A DNA stretch of 64,000 nucleotides, taken from contig OY783208.1 of NCBI GenBank assembly GCA_963678705.1, positions 19,370,207 to 19,434,206 on the forward strand. The letters run 5' to 3'. Shown piece by piece: positions 43,879-55,781 of this stretch (position 1 is its first letter; each line of letters begins with the position of its first letter). This DNA is from Panorpa germanica. Taxonomy: Eukaryota > Arthropoda > Insecta > Mecoptera > Panorpidae. Under the pieces are notes generated by a model. That model did no database searches, had not been told where the DNA came from, and worked only from the letters and a program-made list of their open reading frames with translations. The position numbers and the translations under genes were made by a program.

Positions 43879-45196
43879 AGACATTTTGAAGACCAGTAGC
43901 TAACTTGCCATGAGGTTCCAAAGACGCAAACCATCAGGAGTTAAAGATGCCTTTTTTAATGGTTTGTACTTTGACATATAATATAATTTTTTTAATAATC
44001 ATGATATATTTAATGTAAGACAAAGAATGTTATAACCGTGTTTACATTATTCGTTTTAATATAAGAAGATACTTTTATTATTACTAGTTTTTGTATAGTT
44101 AATTAATTAATAATATTATATTGAAAAGGGTAGCGCCTTTAATAACAATTAGTACAAACCAACGAACTTTTTTCTGGATTCCTACATATTGACAGACGAT
44201 AGAATTTACTTCTAAAGGAAGATCAACGTGAGTTTGTCAAAAAATAAGAAGTAGAAACAATTTTTATTTCTAATTGTTATAAAAAACAACAATTTTAATT
44301 AGTCCACATTCTGTCGAACTAGTTTTATTTTAGAAATACTCAATATTAATGGTTAAAGTTGAAATTTCAAATTTGTGGTTAGAGCAATATGTCATCTAGA
44401 TGTGAAAAGGGTTTATTTTACATCATTGGTCAACAATACGCATGAATATTGTGTATTTCTTTATTAAAAATGGTAAAAGTAGATTAATAGCTCTATAAAA
44501 TATACAAAGTGCAGTAGTCTTTGTTACAAGTTTCAATACAAGAAAACATAGGTAGGTGTATTGAATAATTACCATTGACCTTTCATTCCTAACAAATTAA
44601 ATAAAACCTTAGAACCGACACAAAAAGTAAAATAAGAATAACTACAATTTCTGTACATACATCTTGTAACTACAGTCACAATTATTAAGAATTCCGATTA
44701 ATATTTTATTTATTAAAGATTACATTAACTTATTTGGTTTCTAGGTTATGTTGTTCACTCAGTCTTTTCTAATAAATTTAATATTCTGTAACATGTATGT
44801 TGCTTGTAAAACACTTGCAATGTTTTCTGAAAAATGTCCATTGCTTATTGAACTTCTTTTAAAATGAACAAACTCATAAAGTAGTTTACTATTAGAAATT
44901 TAATTTCTGACGTATTTGGTAATTGGTCATTAGTCTTTGTTGTTCGTGGCAAACAATTTAGCACAGTTTTATAGAAGTTGTTTATTTCAAAGGGTCTCCT
45001 TTTATGTTTTTATATTAAATTTTTATCTGGCATTAAATGAAGAAGCCGTGTGCCTGTTTCACATAATCGTAATGAATAGAAAAACAGACAATCCTGTTCA
45101 GGAGTGAATTAGGGCAGGCTTAATTAGACCTTAGTGTTACTAATTGCTAAATATAAATATTCTTTGGTTTCAGTAAATTGTTAGTTTCTGCATAAA
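43879..45196. other. 5' flank of ZNF7 (duplicated in front of ZNF8)
   Basis: From about 44310 the sequence is shared with 48170-49046. It ends in a CTTTGGTTTCAG acceptor some 20 bases before the ATG, so an untranslated upstream exon is likely. No gene was recognised. Confidence 0.55.
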
Positions 45197-46830
45197 ATGG
45201 CACAGCAAATAAAATCAGAATTAAATGAAACATCGGAAATAGATAACATGAAAGTAGAACCAGAAGAGGAATGCATTGTTCAATTCGAACCACAAGTCAA
45301 AGAGGAGGTCGACGTCACTTCCGATAGAGGAGCAGATTGGCTAGAGGTTCATATTAAATATGAACCTGACTATAGTTCACCTGTTGTCCTGTGTAAATAT
45401 TGCGGAGGCGTGTTTCAAGATTCCTGTAAATTGCAGGAGCACCTGGAGGCCCCATCGGACTGCCGAGGAACCAGAACGACAAAAGAACCGGTGGATGGTG
45501 ATGATAATAGAAGATTGTCGGAACCACAAGGCAGGGGACAATCGGAAATAGAAGAATTAATTTCCAATCAGAAGAATTTCATCTGTGATGTTTGTAACAT
45601 GGGGTTCGATAAGGCACCGGAAATAATAAAACATTTGCGTGTTCACTCTGACAGGAAGTTATATTCCTGTCATGAATGTGATAAATCCTACACTACTAGG
45701 TTCAATTTAGTTACTCACCAAGTTTTCGTGTGACGTTTGTAACAAAACATTTTCAAGTTCAAGGTCTTTAAAGGAACATAAAAATACGCATTTAGACGTT
45801 AATCCTCTTTCATGTGACATTTGTAACAAAACATTTTCAAGTTCAAGTTATTTAAAGGAACATAAAAAGACGCATTTAGACGTTAATCCTTTTTCATGTG
45901 ATATTTGTAACAAAACGTTTTCTAGTTCAATCTCTTTAAAGGAACATAAAAACAGGCATTTAGACGTTAATCATTTTTCATGTGACGTTTGTAACAAAAC
46001 GTTTTCAAGTTCAAGCTATTTAAAGGAACATAAAAAGACGCATTTAGACGTTAATCCTCTTTCATGTGACATTTGTAACAAAACATTTTCAAGTTCAAGT
46101 TATTTAAAGGAACATAAAAAGACGCATTTAGACGTTAAACCATTTTCATGTGACGTTTGTGAGAAAATGTTTTCATGGTCAAGTGGTTTAATACAACATA
46201 AAAAGTCTCATTTAGACGTTAAACCATTTTCATGTGACATTTGTGAGAAAACGTTTTCATGGTCAAGTGGTTTAATACAACATAAAAAGTCTCATTTAGC
46301 CGTTAATTCTTTTTCATGTGACATTTGTGAGAAAACGTTTTCATGGTCAAGTGGTTTAATACAACATAAAAAGTCTCATTTAGCCGTTAATTCTTTTTCA
46401 TGTGAATAATGGGATAAAACATTTGCAAGTTTTTATGCTTATCAATCTATATTTATGTTATAATTCTAAGTTTTATGCTAAATGATCGTATGTTATAATG
46501 TTCCAACTGTATATGTTTATTTTCCTATGTGTTTGGTAGTGATTTTTGTATGTTGGTTCGAAAACGGTTTTATGAATCCCTTTTAAAATTTTCTGTTTCG
46601 TTGAGGAAATAATTCTAAGACTTTTGACGTCCTCGGATTTTTTCCTCAATTTCCTGGAAAGCTGTAATTTTGAAAAAACTGCGAAAGGAAATGGTTACTT
46701 TTTGCTATATGACTGTTGATCCGTAAAAGGTAGAAAGTTGTAATTTTGCCTGTGTATTACGCTAATCAATGGAAACATATTTCAAAATTAAAAAATTAAT
46801 AAAAGGGGCGTTTTGTATTATAAGATTAAT
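44310..46830 (+). repeat. Duplicated block B1 (ZNF7 unit)
   Basis: Homologous to block B2 (48170-51130) through the 5' flank, zinc-finger gene and a 3' piece with TTCTAAGACTTTTGACGTCC. Confidence 0.8.
45197..46409 (+). pseudogene. C2H2 zinc-finger gene ZNF7, frameshifted after the third finger
   Basis: ATG 45197 opens an acidic N-terminus with IKSE, VKEE and MKVEPEEE motifs and an atypical C-x2-C...H...C finger (CKYCGGVFQDSC). Two normal fingers follow (FICDVCNMGF and YSCHECDKSY). At about 45720 the stretch that in ZNF8 codes RSHTGERP is replaced by a short remnant and the frame shifts, giving an early stop at 45731-45733. In the +1 frame fingers run on to TAA 46409 with helices SSSYLKE and WSSGLIQ. 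About eight finger units remain there. It is not a plausible intron, since no GT-AG pair fits. Confidence 0.82.
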
Positions 46831-46859
46831 AAATAAATAATTTAAAATGTTATAAATTA

Positions 46860-47735
46860 CATAATTTCTTATTTCAGTGCATTTTCGCTGAGCCATGTCT
46901 TAATTTCATAACATAACCTCAAATATTCAATTATTTTTAATAAGTCTGTTTCATACAACTGAGACACAAACGAGTGTTGTGTGTTATGTCATTTACTACT
47001 TACAGCTGAGTCGTACATTCCATCAAGTTTCATATTGCGATTTTTGTGAAAAAATATTATTAATTTCGATAATTTCAACATCATACAGAAAACTGATTTC
47101 AATACTGTTGAGGTTTTAAAGGGGCAACTTTTATTTATATAATCCTAGAGGACGTGTAGAAATTTGGTACCCTGTCGTCAACAGACTTGAAACATTAAGT
47201 AGACTGCTTTACTTTAAATCTTAAACTCAGACTTATCATGATTGTAATATTATCCAACGGTTATATTGAAACCCCCTCAATTAATTCAATGCATCTACTA
47301 GAACACTTAGCTGAGGTGCAATGTCTTTTTTATTTCTTATTTCAACAGCTGGTAAATAAGGTATTTTACGGGCCCTAAAATTTTGTACAAAACTTACAAG
47401 ATTACGGTCTTCATAGTACTACATTCCTTTATTCTACAGGATTTAATTTACCTGCAGCATCACATCGATTTTGGTCTGAGATTGGTCTGTAATCTTACGA
47501 TCGCCTTGATTATAGAATCAATTGTAGTTCAATATATTGTAATATATGCTATAAAATATAATATGTAATATATCTATTTTTATTTAATTTTAAAAAGGTT
47601 GCCACAAAAAGGTTATTACACTGAATAATGTTTTAGTTTCTTATTTTAGAAAACTTGGATTTTCTATATTCTACTAGAATAGCAAGTGAAAAGCATTTCC
47701 CTCCATACACCGTAGAATTGAAGTTATCCTTAAAC
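46860..47735. repeat. Diverged partial relative of block C
   Basis: It starts TTCTTATTTCAGTGCATTTTCGCTGAGCC, comparable to 52063 and 40118, and continues to TTCTACTAGAATAGCAAGTGAAAAGC, comparable to 40950. It contains no DUF4817 gene and no Helitron, so it shows the pre-insertion junction. Confidence 0.65.
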
Positions 47736-49046
47736 ACAAAATTTAATTAGTGTGTGGGCATGATACTCAATCGATTGATTATATTAGTAAAACGTTTAAT
47801 TAATTCGTACTTGTCCCTTAATAGAGAAATAATGAAAAATTCAACAAATACTTTACTGTCATTAGCCCCATGACAAATAAATAACCCATCGCTATTGCAG
47901 TTTGTTATCTGCATTAATGTACTACACAACCGTCAAAATTATTCACATTTATATCTTACATAAAACAAAGCTGCAATATTAATAAATATATCAATCAGGT
48001 ATTATGTTTTCTATATTTTATAATTTTTATATTTATTTTAATGTCTGTAGATATTCGGGTAATTATTCGGGTCACCTACATTTTTGTTTTGAAAGTAAAC
48101 AAATTTTTATATATCAATTTTAGTAGGTTGCGTTTGTTCTATGCTTAAAACATGTAAAAATCACTACGTAGTATTAGTTATACTAGTTTTATTTTAGAAA
48201 TACATAATATTAATGGATAAAGTTGAAATTTCAAAATTGTGGTTAGAACAATATGCCATGTAGATGTGAAAAGGGTTTATTTCACATTTATTGGTCAACA
48301 ATAAGCATGAATATTGTGTATTTCTTTACTAAAAATGGAAAAAGTAGATTAAAAGCTCCATAAAATATACAAAGTGCAGTAGTTTTTGTTACAAGTTTCA
48401 AAACAAGAACACGTAGGTGTATTGAATAATTACCATTGACCTTTCATTCCTAACAAATTAAATAAAACCTTAGAACCGACACAAAAAAGAAAATAAGAAA
48501 AACTATAATTTCTGTACATACATTTTGTAACTACAGTCACAATTATTTAGAATTCCGATTAATATTTTATTTATTAAAGATTACATTAACTTATTTGGTT
48601 TCTAGGTTAGTTGTTCACTCAGTCTTTTCTAATAATTTTAATATTCTGTAATATGTATGGTGCTTGTAAAACACTTCCAATGTTTTCTGAAACATGTCCA
48701 TTGCTTATTGAACTTCTTTTGAAAGCAACAAACTCATGAAGTACTTTACTATTTGAAATTTAATTTATGACATATTTGGTGATTGGCCATTAGTCTTTGT
48801 TGTTTGTCACAAACAATTTAGCACAGTTTTATAGAAGTTGTTTATTTCAAAGGGACCCCTTTTAATAAATTTTTATCTAGCATTAAATGAAAAAGCCGTG
48901 TGCCAGTTTCACATAATCATAATGAAGAGGAAATCGGACAATCCTGTTCAGGAGTGAATTAGGGCTTGCTTAATTAGATCTTAGTGTTACTAATTGCTAA
49001 ATTTAAATATTCTTTGGTTTCAGTAAATTGTTAGTTTCTGCATAAA
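47736..49046. other. 5' flank of ZNF8
   Basis: The last part is shared with the ZNF7 flank, including the CTTTGGTTTCAG acceptor before the ATG. 47736-48170 shows nothing recognisable. Confidence 0.5.
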
Positions 49047-50839
49047 ATGGCACAGCAAATAAAGTCAGAGTTAAATGAAACACTGGAAATAGAAAACATG
49101 AAAGTAAAACCAGAAGAGGAATGCATTGTTCAATTAGAACCACAAGTCAAAGAGGAGGTCGACGTCACTTCCGATAGAGAAGCATATTCGCCAGGGGTTT
49201 ATATTAAATTTGAACCTGACCTGAGTTCACCTGTTGTCCTGTGTAAATACTGCGGAGGCGTGTTTCCAGATTCCTGTAAATTGCAGGAGCACGTGGAGGC
49301 CCCATCGGACTGCCGAGGAACCGGAACGACAAAAGAACCGGAACCACAAAGCAGTGGACAATCGGGAATAGAAGAATTAATTTCCAATCAGAAGAATTTC
49401 ATCTGTGATGTTTGTAACATGGGGTTCGATAAGGCACCGGACATAATAAAACATTTGCGTGTTCACTCTGACAGGAAGTTATATTCCTGTCATGAATATG
49501 ACAAATCCTACACTAGTAGGTTCAATTTAGTTATTCACCAACGAAGTCATACCGGGGAGCGTCCATTTTCATGTGACATTTGTAACAAAATGTTTTCAAG
49601 TTCAAGTTATTTAAAGGAACATAAAAAGACGCATTTAGACGTTACTCCTTTTTCATGTGACGTTTGTAACAAAACATTTTCATGTTCAAGGTCTTTCAAG
49701 GAACATAAAAAGACGCATTTAGACGTTACACCTTTTTCATGTGACGTTTGTAACAAAACATTTTCAAGGTCAAACTATTTTAAGGAACATAAAAAGACGC
49801 ATTTAGACGTTAATCCTTTTTCATGTGACTTTGTAACAAAACATTTTCAAGGTCAAGTTATTTAAAGGAACATAAAAAGACGCATTTAGACGTTAATCCT
49901 TTTTCATGTGACATTTGTTACAAAATGTTTTCAAGTTCAAGTTATTTAAAGGAACATAAAAAGACGCATTTAGATGCTTATCCTTTTTCATGTGACATTT
50001 GTAACAAAATGTTTTCAAGGTCAAGTTATTTAAAGGAACATAAAAAGACGCATTTAGAAATTAATCCTTTTTCATGTGACGTTTGTAACAAAATGTTTTC
50101 AAGGTCAAGCTATTTAAAGGAACATAAAAAGATGCATTTAGAAATTAATCCTTTGTCATGTGACATTTGTAACAAAATGTTTTCAAGGTCAAGTTATTTA
50201 AAGGAACATAAAAAGACGCATTTAGAAATTAATCCTTTTTCATGTGACGTTTGTAACAAAATGTTTTCAAGGTCAAGCTATTTAAAGGAACATAAAAAGA
50301 CGCATTTAGAAATTAATCCTTTGTCATGTGACATTTGTAACAAAATGTTTTCAAGGTCAAGTTATTTAAAGGAACATAAAAAGACGCATTTAGACGTTAA
50401 TCCTTTTTCATGTGACATTTGTAACAAAACATTTTCTAGGTCAAGTTATTTAAAGGAACATAAAAAGACGCATTTAGGAATTAATCCTTTTTCATGTGAC
50501 GTTTGTAACAAAATGTTTTCAAGGTCAAGCTATTTAAAGGAACATAAAAAGACGCATTTAGACGTTAATCCTTTTTCATGTGACATTTGTAACAAAACGT
50601 TTTCAAGTTTAAGCTATTTAAAGGTACATAAAAAGACGCATTTAGACGTTAATCCTTTTTCATGTGACATTTGTAACAAAACATTTTCAAGGTCAAGCTA
50701 TTTAAAGGAACATAAAATGACGCATTTAGACGTTAAACCATTTTCGTGTGACATTTGTGAGAAAACGTTTTCATGGTCAAGTGGTTTAATACGGCATAAA
50801 AAGTCTCATTTAGCCGTTAATTCTTTTTCATGTGAATAA
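49047..50839 (+). pseudogene. C2H2 zinc-finger gene ZNF8 with a long homogenised finger array, one frameshift
   Basis: It has the same N-terminus as ZNF7 (MAQQIKSELNET, VKEEVDVTSDRE) and the C2HC-like CKYCGGVF unit. The third finger reads YSCHEYDKSY, so its second zinc Cys is Tyr. A canonical TGERP linker follows once. Then 84-bp units each code one finger with the consensus FSCD(I/V)CNK(M/T)FSRSSYLKEHKKTH and linkers HLDVNP or HLEINP. About 14 to 15 units are seen. A one-base loss at about 49830 (GACTTTGT where sisters have GACATTTGT or GACGTTTGT) stops the frame at 49865. The array is open again in the next frame to TAA 50839. Confidence 0.82.
49562..50836 (+). repeat. 84-bp tandem repeat array (zinc-finger units)
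   Basis: Fifteen or so consecutive 28-codon units differ by only a few bases. Alternating FSCDVC and LSCDIC units near 50060-50340 suggest recent duplication of a two-finger 168-bp block. Confidence 0.75.
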
Positions 50840-51130
50840 TGGGATAAAAAAATTGCAAGTTTTTATGCTTATCAATCTAATTTTCATCATAAACGGTTTC
50901 ATGAATCCTTTTCAAAATTTCCTATTCCGTTGAGAAAAAAATTCTAAGACTTTTGGCGTCTTCGGATTTTTTTCTCAATTTCCTGGAAACCTGTAATTTT
51001 GAAAAAACTGCGAAAAGAAATGGTTAAATTTAGCTATATAACTGTTAATCCGTAAAAGGTAGAAAGTTGTAATTTTGCCTGTGTATTACGCTATTCAATG
51101 GAAACATATTTCAAAATATAAAAACTCAAA

Positions 51131-51990
51131 AATTAATAAAAGGGGCGTCCAGAACATTAGAGGGCAGGGTAGGGAGCTATGGAGAAAGCTCAAATTTTGG
51201 ACTTTGTAATAATTGAATATCATATTCAAAATAAAAAAAAATATATTTTTGGGCACGGGGGCGGGTTTTGCCCAAAAAGGTAAAAATTGTGCTAGAAAGT
51301 TAAAATTTTGTATATGGGCTAACTTTAGCATCTAATTTACAAACCGTAAAAGAAAATCTAATATTTCGAGAAAAAGTTGGTCAAATGACGAATAAATTGA
51401 ACATATTTTATATTTAGTCAAAAAAATGTAAGTTTCTTTGTAAGTTTGTGTGAAAAATTATTTGTTGTTATATGTAAATTGATTATAAAACGAGTTAAAT
51501 ATTTCAATTTAAAAATGCAATTAAAATTTGAAATGAAATTACGAATTATTTTATTGAACTTAAATTATACACACTAGAAAGACGTCGCTTTGTGACGGGG
51601 GTAAACTCTAGTCATAATATAAAGTTCGATGTCTATTTTCAAAAATGAACAAGTGAAAACAATTTCTACTACTAATTGTTATTAAAAACAGCAATTTTAA
51701 TTATTCCACATTCAATCGAACTGTCAAAATTTATATTACTAACGACGCATGCGCATCAACTAAATTAAATAATCTCAAATTAAAACACCAATGTGACAAG
51801 GAATGCCAAACCTGAAATTTAGATTAAATTATTAAATAAAAACAGTGAGTGGCAATGAGGCTTAACACTAAAAATAAAATTAAAACAGTATCTGGGAATG
51901 ATGCATTATTAAGCACTAGGATAGCGTGTAAAACAAACTGGTGAACCCATATAAAACTCTTCATCTTGTTTTTAATTATAAATAATTTGT
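51131..51990. other. Repeat-like non-coding stretch downstream of ZNF8
   Basis: The first part (AATTAATAAAAGGGGCGTCC onward, with GGGCACGGGGGCGGGTTTTGCCC) resembles the degenerate repeats of 9925-11269 in style. No gene was seen. Confidence 0.4.
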
Positions 51991-52632
51991 TTTATATTAT
52001 AAGATTAATAAATATATAATTTAATAAATAAATAATTAAATTTGTTATAAATTGTATATTTCTTATTTCAGTGTATTTTCGATGAGCCATGTCTTCATTT
52101 CTATAAAACTGCACAATATTTTGATAAAGTTGGCTAACATAACCTCAAATATCTAATTATTTTTATTAAGTCTGTTTTATACAACAAAGACGCATACGAG
52201 TGCGTGTGTGTTATGTCATTTACTACTTACAGCTGGGTCGTACATTCCATCAAGTTTTATATTGTGATTTTAGTGAAAAAATATTATTAATTTCGATAAT
52301 TTCGACATCATACAGAAAACTGATTTCAATACTGTTGAGGTTTCAAAGGGGCTACTTTTATTCAAATAATCCTAGAGGAAGTGTAGAAATTTGGCACCCC
52401 GTCGTCAACAGACTTGAAACATTAAGTAGGCTGCTTCACTTTAAATCTTAAAATCAGGATTATCATGATTGGAATATTATTCAACGGTTATAATGAAACC
52501 CCTTTAAGTAATTCAATGCATCTACTAGAACACTTAGCAGAGCTGCAATGTCTTTTTTAATTCTTATTTCAACAGCTCATAAAGTAGGTATTTCTAGGGC
52601 TTGTTGTTCGATATATTGTAATAAATGCTTTA

Positions 52633-53312
52633 GGCCTGTCTCAGTATGGGACCGTATTTAAGCGACGGCGTATTCGGACGTAAATCGGCGGATTGGATGA
52701 GCTACAAAACAAACCGCCTATGTGTGTCACAGATGTCTGTAGTCGTGTATTAGGGGGTGTATTGGAGTTCTTTAGCACTAATATAATTTATTATGAGAGC
52801 AAACTTTAACTTTAATTTTTATCGATACACTACTGGTATTAAATGGACTTTAGCATTTATTATAAATCTGAGTTCTGGTTGTCGTGAATTTAAATTTAGT
52901 TCTATCGTATTGGTATCGGTATCCGTGTCCATGATTCACTGAAATACAAACATAAACTGCATGCAGAACATACTCGTCATAAGCGATGTCGCTGATAGAC
53001 CTCATTTGAACCGTATTGCAGCGTAACAACAAGCGATCTTAGGTATTCCTTCCAGTCTGAGGCGGCTGTTTGCATTTACAAAGGTTCGGATAGGATATCG
53101 TTGTAGTAGTGGTAACGTTTGGATAAAATTCGCCTTTATACGGTTTTAATGTGCGAGGTAGTGCCGCCCGTATTCGGACGGCTTTGTAGCGTGCAGTCTG
53201 AGAGCTCCAGAGAGATCTCATTACATTTACATGGTTCGGATAGGTAAAGCGTAGTAGCCCGTATATGTCCGGCAGAAATTTGCTTAAATACGGTGCCATA
53301 CTGAGACAGGCC
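52633..53312. mobile_element. PIF/Harbinger-type MITE (680 bp) with TTA target duplication
   Basis: Inverted ends of 31 bp with one mismatch: GGCCTGTCTCAGTATGG on the left, its complement at 53296-53312 on the right. TTA flanks both ends. Block C1 has the uninterrupted site (AAATGCTATATGCTATAAA near 40796). There is no coding capacity; the 86-codon minus-strand ORF inside has no motif. Confidence 0.85.
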
Positions 53313-53711
53313 TTATGCTATAAATTATAATATGAAATATAATTATTTTTGTTGTAATTTTAAACAAGTTGCCACAAAAAGGTTATTACACTGAATATTG
53401 TTTTAATTAGTTTTTAGGTAGTTTAGTTTTTTAATTTAGAAAGCTTTGACTTTTCAATTTTCTACTACAATAGCAAGTGGAAAACGGTATTGCTCAGCTG
53501 CGCCTGAAATATAAAACAAAATATAAAAATAATTACCTCTTAATATGCCACAATTTAGACAGTAGTGTAGTCAACATATATGAAGCCACAGCACTATAAA
53601 AACTGCTAACAATAGTAGAAAATCGTCATTAACAATTTAACATTTTAAATATTTAAAAATCTCAAATGCAACTGTGTTTATGTGTCGTTAAAATAGAACT
53701 GAATAAAGTCG

Positions 53712-54303
53712 TGTACTATATATTGATAAAGTGCGTTACTAGAACCTCAAATGTCCAATTATTTGTTAATAACTCCTTATATGTTAGGAGATGTTAACAA
53801 TTAAAAAAGTCATTTTGTCTCTTTAATTATTAAAGGGATTCAACGTTGTACACATTCCAAGAGCATGTGACATCACAACCGCTGCCAACCTTACAGCTCA
53901 TAAATCTCTGCTATATGTATTTATATATCAAAATATCAAATATTATTTACAGCTATTTCAAGGAACAATAAAATTTCAATATTATGTCTGCCTTAGCTGG
54001 GTTAAATAAAATAAAAACTTATTATTCTTTGATTTGACTTGATTATTTGACTACCAACAATTACAAAACATTACCACAACACTGACCTACTCAACAAATA
54101 ACTGACATTAAAATGCATTTCACATCATAAAAATAAGGTCGACTATTTCTAGCACTAAAACTACAATTCAAACTTTTAATTGTTATATCTCCGTCAACAT
54201 TTAGATATTTAATAAAATAGACACGCCAATACACATTTATTACCATCAATTTCAATAAACAATTGAAAAATCGACCACTAAAAAATGAGGACACAAGCCC
54301 ATT
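53712..54303 (-). mobile_element. ISL2EU-derived MITE in block C2
   Basis: Sister of the copy at 41200-41745, ending GGACACAAGCCCATT. It keeps a segment (ACATTACCACAACACTGACC) that C1 has lost. Confidence 0.75.
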
Positions 54304-54414
54304 GTTTTTAATTCGTATGATGATAATATATGTCAAGTAAAGTTTCATTTCTGTGGCAAAGTTTGAAAAATCTCAATCCTGAGGTGTTATTTTAGGATGA
54401 GAGGATATCTTATT

Positions 54415-54835
54415 TTAGAAACCTTCAATTTTAATTCTTGTAGATGTTTCTGCGTTAGGAGAATCCAGTGATTCATCCTGATCCTCTCTAGAACATGCAT
54501 CCTCGGTAATAATTTCCTGTTTAATATCTAAAACATAAAAGTAAAAACGTTATTTGTATTTTAAAAAATCAACTATTTTTATTTATAACAACCTGTGCAA
54601 ATTGTGTCGTTTTCATCTGCAATTTTTGATTCATCTTTATCTGCAAATGTTCCTGCTTCTACAAAAGTTTTGTGCCACTTGAGAATCAGCGATTCTGATG
54701 GTGGTTCTTTTCCATAAATGCTTTTATAATTTAACTGAGTCTGGGATACAGATTTTGTCTCAATAAACCATGAGACGCACTGCGTTTTCTCTTTCCTGTT
54801 AGTCTTTTCTTTTACAGTTAATATCAAACAATAAT
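54415..54835 (-). CDS. DUF4817 helix-turn-helix protein, copy 2 (5' exon not found)
   Basis: Exons 54835-54593 and 54527-54415, the same splice pattern and phase as copy 1. The encoded HTH (QCVSWFIETKSVSQTQLNY) is the same; differences are few (for example KEKTNRKEKTQ against KEMTNRKEKSQ). No break was seen. The duplicate may give a functional second gene. The same doubt applies between host factor and transposase remnant. Confidence 0.66.
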
Positions 54836-55388
54836 CTGAAAATAAAAAATTCAATTAAAGATACCTTAAAGCGACTACGATATATAATGCCTCTTCTATG
54901 AAATAAAAATGTATCAATACTAAGTCGGAACTTCTAAAGGAATTGCTGTTTTGCGTGTGATCTCGAACAAAAGGGTCGAGTATTTAATCAGTCTTTAGTA
55001 TTATTTGGTAAATTTGTATTGTGTTTAGTAAATAAATAAAAATAATTGAAAATGGTGTTTAAATAGACAAATTAAATAGATCTGAACAATAGACCCTTGT
55101 CAAACTAAGTTTTCCCAGGATATATTGCCTATGTAATATATAAAGGAATCATCTCATATAAAACACCCTGATACAACTTATATGGATATACATAGTATTT
55201 GTTTTATATGAGATAATCTCTCCTATTACTGCACTATATATTTATGTATAGTCAAAATCACGGTAGATCGGCGGTGACTTATACTTAAAAGAGGTTATAA
55301 GAGCGGTATAAATTTATAATACGATAATGAATTTTGTCTTATTCGTTTCTATATACATTATAGAAAAATAAATGAGTCAGTGCTTTTT

Positions 55389-55781
55389 AGATAAATACAA
55401 CAATTTAAATAAAAAATGTAACAAATAGTATTGAAAAAGAAATAATAAACTCAAATGTATTTCTACCAACAGAAATTATAAACGTAAATAATATTATGTT
55501 TTAATATGTGGTATCACTGAACTGCACTGAACTTTAGCTCAGTGCACTCCCTTCACCCTTCATTCCCTTCAAATGTTGAGTCGCCGAGCATCTTAGTTCA
55601 CTATTCCAATTGGAGGGCTCCACAAGCGACTGCAAGCGACATTGAATAATTGTACACTGAGTGAGGGTACCCTGATTAATATATACATTGATTTATAATG
55701 CCAGTGATAATAAAGTCAAAATAGTACAAAACATACTACATACTTTACTTTAAACATTTAATTACAATATAAAGCACAATA
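55389..55781. other. Upstream region of the RBMX2 gene
   Basis: Begins where block C2 homology ends. It should hold the RBMX2 promoter, but no TATA box or other element stood out. Confidence 0.45.

Larger units (their letters stand above)
48170..51130 (+). repeat. Duplicated block B2 (ZNF8 unit)
   Basis: Sister of B1. It diverges near 51130, where sequence unique to this copy begins. The finger array is longer than in B1. Confidence 0.8.
52075..55388. repeat. Duplicated block C2
   Basis: Sister of C1 at 40118-42836, same orientation. It differs by a 680-bp Harbinger MITE at 52633 and by a deletion near 52590 that removes the sequence present in C1 at 40650-40770. Confidence 0.82.

Noticed and set aside
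45720..45735. Possible intron explaining the frame change in ZNF7
   Set aside because: Comparison with ZNF8 shows a small deletion within the finger linker; no GT-AG pair restores the frame there.
49562..50836. Regular 84-bp repeats that could look like a CRISPR-type array
   Set aside because: There are no unique spacers; the whole unit repeats and codes zinc fingers, in an animal genome.
53039..53299. 86-codon minus-strand ORF in the Harbinger MITE
   Set aside because: No motif of a transposase; its end lies in the terminal repeat; likely chance.
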